Origin: Osedax fenrisi
Lineage: Eukaryota > Annelida > Polychaeta > Sabellida > Siboglinidae
Assembly (NCBI GenBank): GCA_964019155.1
Contig: OZ025243.1
Span: forward strand, 8,983,865 to 9,047,864
DNA length: 64,000 nt
Reading direction: 5' to 3'
Below the pieces are notes generated by a model. It made no database searches. It had not been told where the DNA came from and was given only the letters and a program-made list of their open reading frames with translations. Position numbers and translations under genes: made by a program. Shown in pieces: positions 42,332-53,907 of this stretch (within the stretch, counting starts at the first letter, position 1; each line of letters starts with the position of its first letter).

Positions 42332-43346
42332 CTTATTTTTATTTTTATTTTCTTTTCTTTTCTCGTTCTCTTTCTTTTTCTTTTTCTCAGTAATTAACTT
42401 TTCGACTGCAACCGTATGTTATATTGTTATTTATAGCCATTGAATATGACCTGCGACCCTTGACACATTTAATATTAACTTCCTCTTGTAAATAAATATA
42501 TACCTAGTTAGACGTGTTTAATTAATATATCAAATCTTCGTAGCATAAACTCGTAACTTAGCCATTATTTGCATCCAGATCGATTCCATTATAGTTAGAA
42601 CAACAAACTATTATAACACCATCTATGTGTTTAATAAGTTCTCTTAAAATATCATGTGCAAATATTTCAATAATCTCGTTTTGAATTTGCCATGATAATA
42701 GGCGTCTCTTCCTAGTATTGTCAGTTAACATATGTAGGTAATATATGCCTATATGTTATAACCATGATTCTAATTGAGGAATTTCAATTTTTCTTAATTT
42801 TAATAGTTTGAGGAATTTACCCTCAAAATGTTCTGTACCTTAGTGTTCTAAAGGCTATGTTTCTTGAGATAAGTATATTATGGAAGTAAATATAGCTCTC
42901 TAATGTTTACAAATAGAACATGAGTCGCGCGTACTCTTATTCTTATATTGATGATATAAATTAATTAAAAACAATTATTTAATATTAATTATTATTATAT
43001 TCCAAACCCATGGTTCCAAACCTTTCATCATTTTGGTTATTATTTTCAATTCTATAGAATGAACTTATTTCCATATTTTATTAACAATTATTAAATTTAA
43101 TCTAATAAATATTAAATAATATTGCGATAAAAGATTGTAGAAGAGAAGAACTATATAAGGGTATTGATAATATTATGACTAAAATAAAAGATTATAATCC
43201 ATTGGATCTCCACATCATCATTGAATCATAAGGATTATAATATGTATTTTACTAATAATCACTATCCACTAACATAAATTGTCTCTAAATTAGTAACAAA
43301 TTATTAAAAAGTATTAAATTATTTTTATAATTTGGTGCAAGAACAG
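42332..43346. other. AT-rich DNA between LINEs
   Basis: A TTTTC-rich stretch (42340-42390) may belong to the LINE 5' UTR. Nothing else recognised. Confidence 0.4.
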
Positions 43347-43431
43347 GGGGGTCAAAAGATATCCGGACCCCCCTTGATTATAACAGGGGGGTCCGGACAT
43401 CCACGCCGTGGGTCCCACGGCCCCCGGGCCA
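43347..43431. repeat. GC-rich double hairpin
   Basis: Inverted repeat CCGGACCCCCC ... GGGGGGTCCGG, followed by the near-perfect palindrome CCGTGGGTCCCACGG. Strikingly GC-rich in a window that is mostly AT. Confidence 0.8.
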
Positions 43432-45484
43432 TTGTATGAAGCTTATAAAGGCCAAAAGTCGTATACGACGTTTTATCTAAATTTAATGTTAGTTTATTAA
43501 AGCATAACCATGAATAGATATAACCAATATATGTGTTAGCTTTATTTTCCAATGCACAGTCACTGTGCCACAGTGGTCCATATCAGTAAACAGCAGCGTA
43601 GTGTCATCATCAAATAGAATACAGCTATTTTCATCCAAAACTCTAGTGATATAATTAATATAAAGCAGAAACAGTAACGGTCCTAGTACAGATCCCTGAG
43701 GAACACCTATATTCATTCTACGTAAATTAGAGTCAACATTGTGGTAAGACATATATTGTTTTCTATTAGGGTTTTCTATTAGTTAGATAGCTATGTAATA
43801 AATCAAGCAATATTCCTCGGATACCAAAATTAGATAACTTTTTTAATAATATACCATTATCTAATGTATCAAAAGATTTCTTTAGATCTATAGATAGGTT
43901 TAGTAATAACCTACAGTTAAACATTTATATTTATTATCTAATTTGTTAGAAATACTATCTATTAAGAAGTCCACTGCATTTGCGGTAGACTTGCCTACTC
44001 TAAAACCAAATTGATTATCTATCAAAATATTATGTTAAATTCATACTAATATCATAGTAATCGCATGTAAAGCTATTTTTAGATTTATCTATAATTTTAA
44101 TAATTTCACTTACTGATGTGGGTTTGAAGAAGTGTGATGATAGAATAGGAATTTGATTAATATAATTATCAATATTAGATACTGGATTAATTATTTTAGA
44201 TAGATTAGATCCAACCTCACTGAAATATTCGTTAAATGTATTAGAAACTTCAAGATTGGTATCACAAAAAATAAAATTATCTAATTTATCATTCAATAAT
44301 TTATTTAAACGGCTCCATTTATTTTAGAATTTTCTAACAAAATTGAATTATATTTAATTTCGGATTCGCGTATTAATGTTGTGCATTTATTCCTTTGTAA
44401 TCTATATGCATATTTATTCTCTTGGCAAGAGTTAGAAATAAATGTATTATATAATTTTTTTTTTAATATCTCTTTTTTAATTGATTTATCAATCCATGGA
44501 AATTTATTATTAGAATTACTAGATTTAATTTTTGTAATTAAAGAAAATGAGTGATACATTTCAGTGAGGTAAAACAATCTAGAGAAGATCAAACTAATTC
44601 AAAATATATAATATTATATATAAATTTCCAATCTGTAAATTTTAATTTATCAATTAAATTAGTTATATTATTCTTATCAATGGTTCTATAGTAGTTTAAA
44701 TTATTAGTAGTAGGTATCATTCACCTTAAAAAACATATTTTTAATTGAAAGTGAAATTGGAAAATGATTAGTAGATAAATTAGATTCCTAATATCCTTTA
44801 TATGTATATCATTTTGATCATATTCTTTATTAGTATTAGCAAAGATTTTCCGAAGGAAAGATAGGATAGACCTATAACACTTACGCGAAATCGTGTAATT
44901 CGAATTTGTATACAAAATACCCTAGTGCCACTTATATCGGTTTACTTTTAGGAACTATGTGTTATTTATAATGTAAATTTGTATTAAACTATATTAACCT
45001 ATACTTTTAAAATGTTAAATAATATGCTTTAAATTAATATTTATATGATGAAAACTAAGTGTTCATTACTAAAATATAACAACAAAATATGATGTTTTAA
45101 ATTCTATAAGTTTATATTTGGTGAGTAAAAGCAAATTTATATTGAATGTGTACCTAATTTAATAGAGCGATGAAAACATTGTTGTATGAAAACAGAGCCG
45201 AACCTAAATATATTTCAGTGATTCGATACTACTGCTAGCAGCGGCATTGGGTATTACTAAATTACGTTGCATGCATAGGGAGTGTTATGTATTTTCTTCG
45301 CAAAATATTTGGTATTAAGAAATATATTATCAATTAGTGACATGCAATTATTTTGAATACGTGTTGGTTTATTTATAGTTTGAAAAAAACTAAATTGGTA
45401 AAATAAATAAATAAAATTGTTAATTAATAATAATTTGTTTTTAATTAAGATAGGCTGAGGACCTATCAATGTTAAAATCAACAT
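43432..45484 (-). pseudogene. LINE endonuclease remnant and RT, broken
   Basis: Pieces in several frames: INKPTRIQNN (45.3 kb), KFPWIDKSIKKEILKKKLYN (44.5 kb), FNEYFSEVGSNLSKI (44.2 kb), DLKKSFDTLDN (43.88 kb), GVPQGSVLGPLLFLLYINYI (43.68 kb) and FDDDTTLLF, where the catalytic box FADD has become FDDD. Confidence 0.8.
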
Positions 45485-45656
45485 ATATGAATGTATCGTT
45501 ATTATTAGAAATGTAATTTAAAAATGTGTATAAAATATCATTAAATAACACAATATCATATGTTGCTGATACCTATCACTTATTATGAATACTTTATTAT
45601 TTAAGGATTTATTAGATTATTTTAATAGTTAATATATCACATATTGAATCAATATA

Positions 45657-46589
45657 GGGGATAGTTCTCTAATATCGACACCCTAGAGATCTCCCAAATA
45701 TAATTCCAATCAAAAAATAATTAATATATGAAATGTTAATCAATATAATTATAATTCATATAAGTATAATTTTTTTATTAATATTTATATTATTTTAATT
45801 ATAAACAAAAAACTGATTTTTTTCGTTACAACTATAAATTTATGAAATTTTTGAAGTACAATATCGATTCTCAATCATTTGAAAATTTAAATATTTTAAA
45901 TACATAGTATAGATCTAATTATATTTTACAATGTGCCGAAAAGATTTTGTATAAGTTGTTACAAAGTTATTGACGTTTACCTAGGCAACGTATATTTTAT
46001 TAATACCGACACCCTAATTCCACGTAATATTGACACCCTTTAAATTATATAACCAATCAGCGTTATTAGTTTAATAGGTCCATTACTCTAATAATTTACG
46101 TATCGTTGTTATATTATTGTATACATATTATATATTGTTTCTACTTGAAATTAAATAGTCTTTCAGAAACTATATAAAACTCCTATGTAATTACAATAGT
46201 AGCATTATAATTAAGTAATTTCAAACTTAATATTTATAATATTTTCGAAAATTAATTTTAGGAAAACAACGTATGAATTGCGTGTGTTTACTAAAAATAA
46301 CACGAATTTAATTCCTTAGGATAGTGGATATTAAATAATATATGGTATATCTAAATATGATATATCTAGGGTGTCGATATTATGTGCTAAAGTGTCAGTT
46401 TTCGAGGCAGTGACTGTAATATCGACACCCCTGTTATCTCAGAGTTAAACAAACTAAATTAAATTTTAAAATAGCTATTATATGTATATACCTACTTAAT
46501 ACTTATAAATAAAATTTGGAAATATTTTTTTGAGAAATAATAAAGTTATGGTGATTTAGTGTTATGGTGTCGCTATTCGAGTACTCTCC
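45657..46589. mobile_element. TIR DNA element inserted in a LINE
   Basis: 933 bp. Left end GGGGATAGTTCTCTAATA, right complement GGAGAGTACTCGAATAG, flanked by TATA (45653-45656, 46590-46593). The motif ATATCGACACCC or its complement recurs in both arms (45674, 46002, 46028, 46368, 46417, 46563). No transposase frame. Its layout resembles the element at 6688-13364. Confidence 0.82.
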
Positions 46590-47165
46590 TATATGTTATA
46601 ATTCTTGATTATTTCAAAATGAAATAAATCTATAATATAAATGGAACAACACCACCCCTTTTGATATTTCTTAGTGTGTGCAACCTCATAACCGTTTAAT
46701 TGATATACATCTTTATTATGAATTTTAAACCAAGTTTCAGATATGATTAATTATATCCGTCATATTTAGAAATGATATATATATAATAAATAATATTTAA
46801 TCATCAGTTTTTAATCAAGCTTCTTGCATTGAAATGAATTATAGATAAGTTACTCATATTAAATGATGTATTATCAATATATATATATATATATATAATT
46901 CCTACTTGCTTATAGGAAAATGTTTGTTCATGCGATTAATGTTAGTGGGTAATTAGTGTTATTATAACTAAATTCATTCTTTATAGTTAAATTCAAATCC
47001 AAATCATGAATCATTGGAGCGAAAATGTACTATTTATTAGATACTTGACTATCAGTATCATTGTAAGATAACTTTCTACTATACCATTTACTTATACATA
47101 CACCATAAGTCCATACATTGGCATTTAGTATGGTATTAGCTGTATTTATATATATATACAGTAAG

Positions 47166-47378
47166 TTATATCATTATATATATATATACAGTAAGTTTGT
47201 ATGAGTTAAATTTTGATTCCTTATTTGAAACAAATTTAATATCTATAATTTTAATATTTTTATTTGATATATAATCCTTTATAGAATCTAATTTTATATC
47301 AGAATTAATTCTTGATATAAAAAAGTCTCTATTAGGTAGAATACTATAACTTGTATTATCTAAGTCGCTACCATACAT
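47166..47378 (-). pseudogene. LINE ORF1 C-terminal fragment
   Basis: 71 codons ending in KFVSNKESKFNSYKLTV, the pattern at the end of ORF1 proteins of CR1/Jockey-type LINEs. It is in line with the endonuclease remnants downstream. Confidence 0.6.
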
Positions 47379-47967
47379 TTTGTATGTAATTATGTTGATT
47401 TTATAATTTGTTAATATAAATTTAATTTTGTTGAATTCAATTAGATAGCTCTCGATTTATCTCTATATAATTGCATATTATTTATTATATAACCAAAGTA
47501 ATAGAAATAAACTAAGTATAAAAATATAATCTAAAGATAACATACTACTTTTCAAATTAATATAAATTATGTGTGTTATGTATAATAATTCATGTATATG
47601 TTATAATAAAAAATAAATAAAACATATTTTTGATTAACAAAATAAATATTCATATATGAACTTTTTATTAATGAAAATACATGTTTACATCAATATATTG
47701 ACACATATATCTATTATTATAATAAAATATAAATAAAACAGATATTATTTATATTATTATAATAAAATATAAATAATACAAATATTATTTATTAACAAAA
47801 TAAATATTAATATATATATATGAACTGTTATTGATATGGTAATATGTATATTAATGGAAATGATTTGCTACAACTATTATGCATATTTTTGTTTAAATAT
47901 ATATTAATATTACCTATATAACAAGCACTATAAAATATATATGCATATTTTCATCAGGCATCTTAAC
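47379..47967. other. AT-rich DNA downstream of the zinc-finger frame
   Basis: Would contain the zinc-finger gene's 3' UTR. AATAAAAC-like signals occur several times (for example complement near 47730 and 47770). No gene seen. Confidence 0.4.
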
Positions 47968-48894
47968 TTAACTTTTACTCATATGCATTAATTTGTTATG
48001 TTTACTAAGATTATCTAATCTATTGCATGCGAATGGGCATACATCACATTTGTATGGCTTCTTCTCATTCGTATGCTTTAATGCGTGTGTTTTAAAATGA
48101 CTTATGTAATTACAATGATACGAGCATTTATCACAATTGTACATCTTCTTATCTGTGTGAATTCGCATATGTATTTTAAGATTATTACGCTGGATACAGC
48201 TATATGTGCATATTGTACATTTATTAGGCTTCTCACCGGTGTGTATTTGATTATGATTATAAAGATAACGTGATCTTGAACAAGTGTAAGGGCATATATC
48301 ACATTTGTACGGCTTCTCATTTGAATGTGTGTACATATGAACATTAAGACCACTTAATAAATTAAAACGATTCTGGCATATATTACATACGTATGGCTTC
48401 TCACCAGTATGTATTCTCATATGTTGTTTAAATTTGTTATATGCATTACAACTATATGCGCACTTTTTACAATTGTAAAGCTTCTCAGGTTTATGGTTTT
48501 TTATGTGTCTATTTAGGTTACTTAACTGATTACAAGTGAATTCGCATAAGTTACATAGGAAAGGCTTCTCGCCTGTGTGTATTCTCTTGTGAATAACAAG
48601 CGATCCTAATTTAGAACTACTGTAGGAACATACGTTACACGCATGTTTTTTTACATATTCTTGGCTTTTTTTTGCAATTTTATCCTCGTGATATTTATCA
48701 TAGTGTGCTCTCATTCTAGGTTTCAGATGACACATAAAGGTACAGTAGTTACACACTAATACACTTGGGCACTCAGAGCTATCGTCGTCGGCAGCATTAT
48801 TGTGTTCACTTGTTATATGTTCCATCATTTTATCTTCTGATGTGAATACCGCTGAACACGTGTCACATCGAACTTTTTCTGATATCGAACACAA
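47968..48894 (-). CDS. C2H2 zinc-finger protein, ten fingers
   Basis: Open frame of about 308 codons with ten C-x2-C...H-x3-5-H fingers from residue 10 to the end, several joined by HTGEKP or variant linkers (HSNEKP, HTDKKM, HTNEKKP). Fingers 4, 5 and 7-10 share a 'C..C.Y.C' pattern with an extra cysteine after the first pair. Such arrays bind DNA in the nucleus; no KRAB, BTB or ZAD domain is visible. The frame is intact, unlike the surrounding LINEs. It has no ATG before finger 1: an in-frame TAA is followed by TTG TGT. ATATCAG|AAAAAG could be an acceptor, so this is probably the last exon of a gene whose 5' part lies at higher coordinates. The first internal ATG would lose finger 1. Confidence 0.85.
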   Translation of the reverse strand: MCSISEKVRCDTCSAVFTSEDKMMEHITSEHNNAADDDSSECPSVLVCNYCTFMCHLKPRMRAHYDKYHEDKIAKKSQEYVKKHACNVCSYSSSKLGSLVIHKRIHTGEKPFLCNLCEFTCNQLSNLNRHIKNHKPEKLYNCKKCAYSCNAYNKFKQHMRIHTGEKPYVCNICQNRFNLLSGLNVHMYTHSNEKPYKCDICPYTCSRSRYLYNHNQIHTGEKPNKCTICTYSCIQRNNLKIHMRIHTDKKMYNCDKCSYHCNYISHFKTHALKHTNEKKPYKCDVCPFACNRLDNLSKHNKLMHMSKS

Positions 48895-49596
48895 TTAATA
48901 AATTTAATATTTTCTGATAATATATTATTAACGATATTTTAAGTTTATTTTATTATTCACGAAAATTGTTTATTAATAAATCATTAAATATTTAATAATA
49001 TTTATTTATTAATTATTATTATTAAAATTTAAAGATTATTATTTAATTATATTATAATTTATTTAATTACACTAACCAATATATTCTTCCTGTGTATTCA
49101 TAATTGATAATTTGATAGTTTGTATTTCAAATTCTGATAAATATAGTGCATATATATTAAATTATAGATTAATTATTGATTTAAAAAATGAAATGGCAGA
49201 AAATATATAAGTCACTTAAATTCTATATATTTTATAAACACGTATTATAATGTTTAATTTTATAATCTAATTAATTAACAATTAAAATAATATTGCCCAA
49301 ATAGTATTTCAAAGTAAGTAAAAGTCCAAAATATATAAAATAATTGTTTACCTAATAATTATTAATAAAGTATGTAGAACTCGTATATAATTGTATTTAA
49401 GATTACATATAACGTATAGTAATATAATTTATTATTTAATTTAATCCACTATGATATTATGTATGATAAACATATTCAATAATATAATACATATATGCTA
49501 ATGCGGCTCGTCAGTAATAGCTAGTGAAGTAAAAATTGGTGAAAATAGAAGATGTCAATATTTTCGAATAGTGAAATTTATGATGTAAAATTCTTC
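48895..49596. other. AT-rich DNA upstream of the zinc-finger exon
   Basis: Expected to hold an intron or 5' exon of the zinc-finger gene. None could be recognised. Confidence 0.4.
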
Positions 49597-49660
49597 GAAT
49601 AATGTCAGTTGATTATCAATAAAATTACCTAACTAACTATCTGCCTACATATTTTCGGAA

Positions 49661-49682
49661 ATTGGTTGGCTTGACAACCAAT
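49661..49682. repeat. Hairpin near the 3' end of the R2-like element
   Basis: ATTGGTTG-GCTTGA-CAACCAAT: an 8-bp perfect stem with a 6-base loop, 12 bases from the element's 3' edge. Confidence 0.7.
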
Positions 49683-49780
49683 TACAATTATCCCATTTAT
49701 TGACGTTATAAACAAAATAAGAAAATAATAATGTTATAAACGAATGTTGGCAAGGAAGAGGCCAAGATAACATGTGGATA

Positions 49781-50185
49781 TTACATTAATCCGTTACGGC
49801 AGTAATTTAGATAAATATCGAGACCACCGGCAATCACACGTATACTGAGTAGCTCAATATCACATTTATTAAGACCTAGTTTTAGTAGGTCTTGTGTGGT
49901 TAGCGCCGAAGGAATACCGCGCCAATTCCAGCACGATGTGCTGAATACTATTCTGTTCGCACCCGTTATTTGCTTGGCATAAGCGATGATATCTGTAGTA
50001 TTGTAGTAGTTAGTCTTTTTTGTGTAGTTTATATCAGTATTTATTGTATCTATTGATATTTGTGTATCTATTATATATGCAGTATCATTTTTATAAATTA
50101 TTAAATCCGGTTTACGTAGGCCATTTCGAGTTTGGATGTGTGGTTCTAGAATAGTGATATAATTATGTTTGTTTAGTATTGACAA
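49781..50185 (-). pseudogene. R2-like restriction-like endonuclease
   Basis: RKPDLIIYKNDTAYIIDTQI carries the PD...D catalytic core of the restriction-like endonuclease that R2 proteins use to nick their target. The C-terminal end is open to a natural stop. Frame broken upstream near 50190. Confidence 0.85.
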
Positions 50186-50197
50186 TAAGTAAACTAT

Positions 50198-50782
50198 TTA
50201 CATAATTGTGTCTATGTATTCTATTATTGTAATTATAACTACTGTTTGCATTATATGGTTTAAGCAATCGTAGTTATAATTACATCCCCTCATTAAACAT
50301 TTGGTATTCATATTAGGGAGCATTCGTTTAGATCTAAATTTTGTATATAATAATGCATGTTTTAGTTTGATCGAATCGACGAAGTCTCTACTATTTAGTA
50401 ATCTAGTAGGGAATTTAATCCAGTTATTAATAAAAGGTGCGTGGTTACCATAATCGAGACCTCGTCCATCCGCCGAATTAATAAGATATTTAGTATGATA
50501 TGATTTAATGTCGATATTAGTAGTAAATGATGTATTATCATAGTATCTTGGAGATGACCATTTTAATATAATATTATTTGGGAGGGTTTGTATTATAGGA
50601 TCATCATTTCCACGTATAGAGTTTACCCGTTTGAGGCGCATAACTGGTATTGTTAAAAATAGACGGGTGATCGCCAATCCTCCAATACTACATGGTGCAT
50701 AAAATACACCAAGGGAAGTATCTTTGGGTAGTCGCAACCACCGTCTAACAAAAGACCTAATTGATCTATCCATAGTTTTCAT
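50198..50782 (-). pseudogene. R2-like RT thumb and CCHC knuckle
   Basis: DRSIRSFVRRWLRLPKDTSL and APCSIGGLAITRL are R2 thumb signatures. Near the end, CLMRGCNYNYDCLNHIMQ has C-x4-C then H, the R2 zinc knuckle, but the final Cys is lost after a frame change. Confidence 0.85.
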
Positions 50783-51004
50783 TATTAGAGAAAGTTAGCC
50801 TATGTAATAAACTTGGTAAAAGATAAGATTTGAGTATATCAAGTTTTTGTTGAGGTTTTAATAATGCTTTAGTTATTGATATTAATTTAGATGTTAACTC
50901 TATTACTATTGTATTATTTTTATTATCTATAGGTCCTATTTCGATACCTAAGTATTTATATGTATCATCAATTGTTAATGGTTTAAGGCGAATATTATCA
51001 ATTA

Positions 51005-52183
51005 CTATAAAGCTATTTGGATTACAGATCCACTGCTTTTTTTAGGATTAATAATAATATTAAGAGTTGCACTCTTTGCTGGATTAATATCAAGCCCACA
51101 TTCTTTAAGTCTATGTAAAACATGATATACCTGGGCTTGAAGACTAATTTCATCCTTTGCAAAGAGTACGAGATCATCCGCGAATGCCATATATTTAACG
51201 ATGCTGTTATTATGTATGCTAATAGAACTGGGTAAATCAGAAGTTACGTAATCAATTACTGCATTAAATAACATGGGTGACATGGGGTCCCCTTGTTTTA
51301 CGCCGCGATTAACTAAGATACTAGGCGATATACCTTTCTTATATTTAAGCTGAGTATTACAATTAGTGTAAGCATATTTAATGTACTCTATGATTGTTTT
51401 CGGTAATCCAGCTCTACTAGCAATAGAAATAATAGCGTCGTGAGAAACGGAGTCAAATGCCTTAGATACATCGAGTAAGCATATTTTTAAGGGGCGCAGT
51501 TTTTGTTTATGTTGATATATAATATTTTTTAATAAAAATATATTCTCAGCAATACCGTCTCTTCTAATGAATGCCTTTTGACGTGGATCTAACACTATGG
51601 TATTTTCAATACGTTTAGCTAATATTTTATGAAATAACCTATTTATTAATGATGATATAGTAATAGGCCTACATTTTGAAGGATCTATAGTATGTTTACA
51701 TTTAGGAATTAGTGAAGTCAACCCTGATTTAAATATAGATGGTGCAGTCGATGTTAATAAGTAAACTTTAAAACGTGCAGTTAAGTTTTTTAAACCTATT
51801 TTAGTTAAATCATTTTTTTTAATGTTATCGATACCGGGTGCACCATCGTGTAATGCATTAAAACATGCTTGGACTTCGCCAAGACTTATAGGAGTAGTAT
51901 TATCTAATGTATTATTAGTAAATGTGCGACTAAATGGTATTGATGTTTTATTAAATAATTCGCTCCAAAATTTAAATTGATTTTCAATAGATACTTCATC
52001 GCACTCAACAGTTATATCGTCATTATCAAAAATTGCTCTAGATAGACCAGATCTATTTTTAGTAAACATATTCTGCGTTTTGGCATAAAGTATCCGCCTA
52101 TGTCTACGCTTAAACGCCTTATTAGATAGTATACCTATATTATGTGGGTTTAATCTGTTATTATTAATAGAATTACTATTCAA
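51005..52183 (-). pseudogene. R2-like reverse transcriptase
   Basis: 392 codons. Motifs: DGAPGIDNIKKNDL, CRPITISSLINRLFHKILAK, LKICLLDVSKAFDSVSHDAI, NRGVKQGDPMSPMLFNAVID and YMAFADDLVLFAKD. The GVKQGDPMSP form is typical of R2/NeSL rather than APE-type LINEs. Similarity continues past the stop (YKYLGIEIGP, 50940-50910) in another frame. Confidence 0.9.
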
Positions 52184-52682
52184 TATTGTAATAACTTTGT
52201 TATTAATTATATTAGTGGATTGTAGTAAATATCTATGATCAAGATCGATTAAATGTTGTATATTATTAAATTTAAAGTTTTGTATATGAAATAGTAAATC
52301 AGGTAGTATTGGTATTGTAGGAATATTATCGAGAATATATTGTAGTATATTTAGTTTTATTCTTTTAGTAGTAGTATTTAGTGAATGGTTTTTTTTTGTA
52401 TTGATTCTACAAGTCTATTCATAGAATTGTTGTTTATTTCATCCAGTGTACTACGTCTATTTACGCTTGGGTGATTTTGATTTGTATTTGAATTAATATT
52501 ATGTGTATGATGTATATTTCTATTTGTATTTTGTAAATTAGTATTAATATTAGTGCAATGTGAATTTATATTTGTATCTATGTGTATGCGTTGTCGTGAA
52601 GTATTTAGGTCAATGTCATTATCAGTATATGGTTCAGTATTAGAATAACAATTTATACCAGTATTAGTAAATGTATATGTGA

Positions 52683-53012
52683 TTATGTCACTGTTAGTAT
52701 CAGTATTAGTATCAGTGTTAGTAGTACTGTCATTATCAGTGTTAGTAGCGGTATCAGTAATTGTAGCAGTATTAGTAAGTGTATTATGTATGTGTATAGT
52801 ATGTCGTGTAGTATGTAGTTGGATATCATCGATAGCTGGGTACGAACCAGTTCTTTGTATTTAGTTGAAGCTCGATGGGTTTTTATCGCCGTGACGCTTC
52901 TTTCCGGAAACTGCTCTGCTATCGCATTGTTGATAGGAAACCGTCTGCTATCTGCTTTCTGAGAGAAGATGTCAATCTCAATCTCATTCTCCTCGAGTTT
53001 CCATCTGTCCAT
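52683..53012 (-). pseudogene. R2-like Myb domain segment
   Basis: RWKLEENEIEIDI and EQFPERSVTAIKTHR resemble the Myb-like helix pair that follows the finger in R2 proteins. The frame then runs into low-complexity sequence with no homology. Confidence 0.65.
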
Positions 53013-53063
53013 CGTGGCCTCGTTTGATTAGCATGGTTAGCTATGATGCTATCGGTAGCTTCC

Positions 53064-53171
53064 TAGTGGTATGCAACGGCATGCATTCGTCTTCGGTGTA
53101 TAGCGAGTTCCACTTTACCTTTGAACTGCTTATTGCATGTATTGCAATATCCAATGTTAAGTAGATCCATA
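53064..53171 (-). pseudogene. R2-like N-terminal C2H2 finger
   Basis: ATG at 53171 opens a short frame with C-x2-C (YCNTC) and H-x4-H (IHRRRMH), the DNA-binding finger at the N-terminus of R2 proteins. A TAG at 53066-53064 stops it. Confidence 0.7.
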
Positions 53172-53335
53172 ATTACGTATCAGATGTATACGAAAATAAG
53201 TTATGTATATGATCTAAATTCAGTCTATCAGACTGTTATACAATAGTGATATTATATATGTGTGTGAAAACACGTCCGCCGCTTTGAATGCACGAACGTG
53301 AATGGAATAATGTCAGTTGACTATCAATAAAATTA

Positions 53336-53772
53336 CCTAACTAACTGTCTGCCTACCTATCTAACTACTTACCTATATACCTACCTAACTACTTCTACAC
53401 CTACCTACCTCTACACCTACCTACCTCTACACCTACCTACCTATACACCTACCAAATATTTACCAACATACATTCCTTTAGATTCCTACTACCTCTCTAC
53501 TTACATATCTACCTATCTATCTACATAGATTCAGTCCTCTCTACCTACCTATATACTTACCTACCTATATATATTATCTACCTACTTACTTACTTCTCTA
53601 TATACAAACCTACCTCTCTACCTATCTATCTACCTGCCTACCTATAGTATATCTATACCTACTTATATTATATCTCTACCTACCTACTTCTCTATATACC
53701 TACCTACCTCTCTACCAACATATCTACATGCATTCCTCTCTACCTACATGTCTATCTACTTACCTTAGTACA
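53336..53772. repeat. (CTAC)n-rich degenerate microsatellite
   Basis: Over 400 bases of CTAC/CTAT/CTCT units, then (CATA)n to 53850. It borders the R2-like insertion. Confidence 0.92.
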
Positions 53773-53850
53773 TACACACATACATACATACATACACATA
53801 CATACATACACACATGCATACATACATAGTATGTATTACATACACACATG

Positions 53851-53856
<6 letters not shown>

Positions 53857-53902
<46 letters not shown>
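53857..53902. repeat. (TA)n microsatellite
   Basis: Lies directly at the 3' tail of the SINE. Confidence 0.95.

Positions 53903-53904
<2 letters not shown>

Positions 53905-53907
<3 letters not shown>

Larger units (their letters stand above)
43432..47378 (-). mobile_element. CR1/Jockey-like LINE split by a TIR element
   Basis: Minus strand: ORF1 C-terminal fragment (47378-47166), start of endonuclease (NLSIIHFNARSL at 46867-46804, SETWF about 46750), a 933-bp TIR insertion, then later endonuclease (INKPTR, 45390-45340) and RT pieces to 43432. Heavily frameshifted. Confidence 0.8.
49649..53304 (-). mobile_element. R2-clade LINE with 52-bp flanking direct repeats
   Basis: About 3.66 kb, the usual length of R2 elements. 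Minus-strand order: C2H2 finger, Myb-like segment, RT, CCHC knuckle and restriction-like endonuclease. The flanks 49597-49648 and 53305-53356 are direct repeats of 52 bp with two mismatches, best read as a target-site duplication. The flanks are not 28S rDNA; the right flank runs into (CTAC)n. A few frame breaks disable it. Confidence 0.88.

Noticed and set aside
49649..53304. R2 inserted in a 28S rRNA gene
   Set aside because: No 28S sequence recognised on either side; flanks are AT-rich DNA and (CTAC)n.
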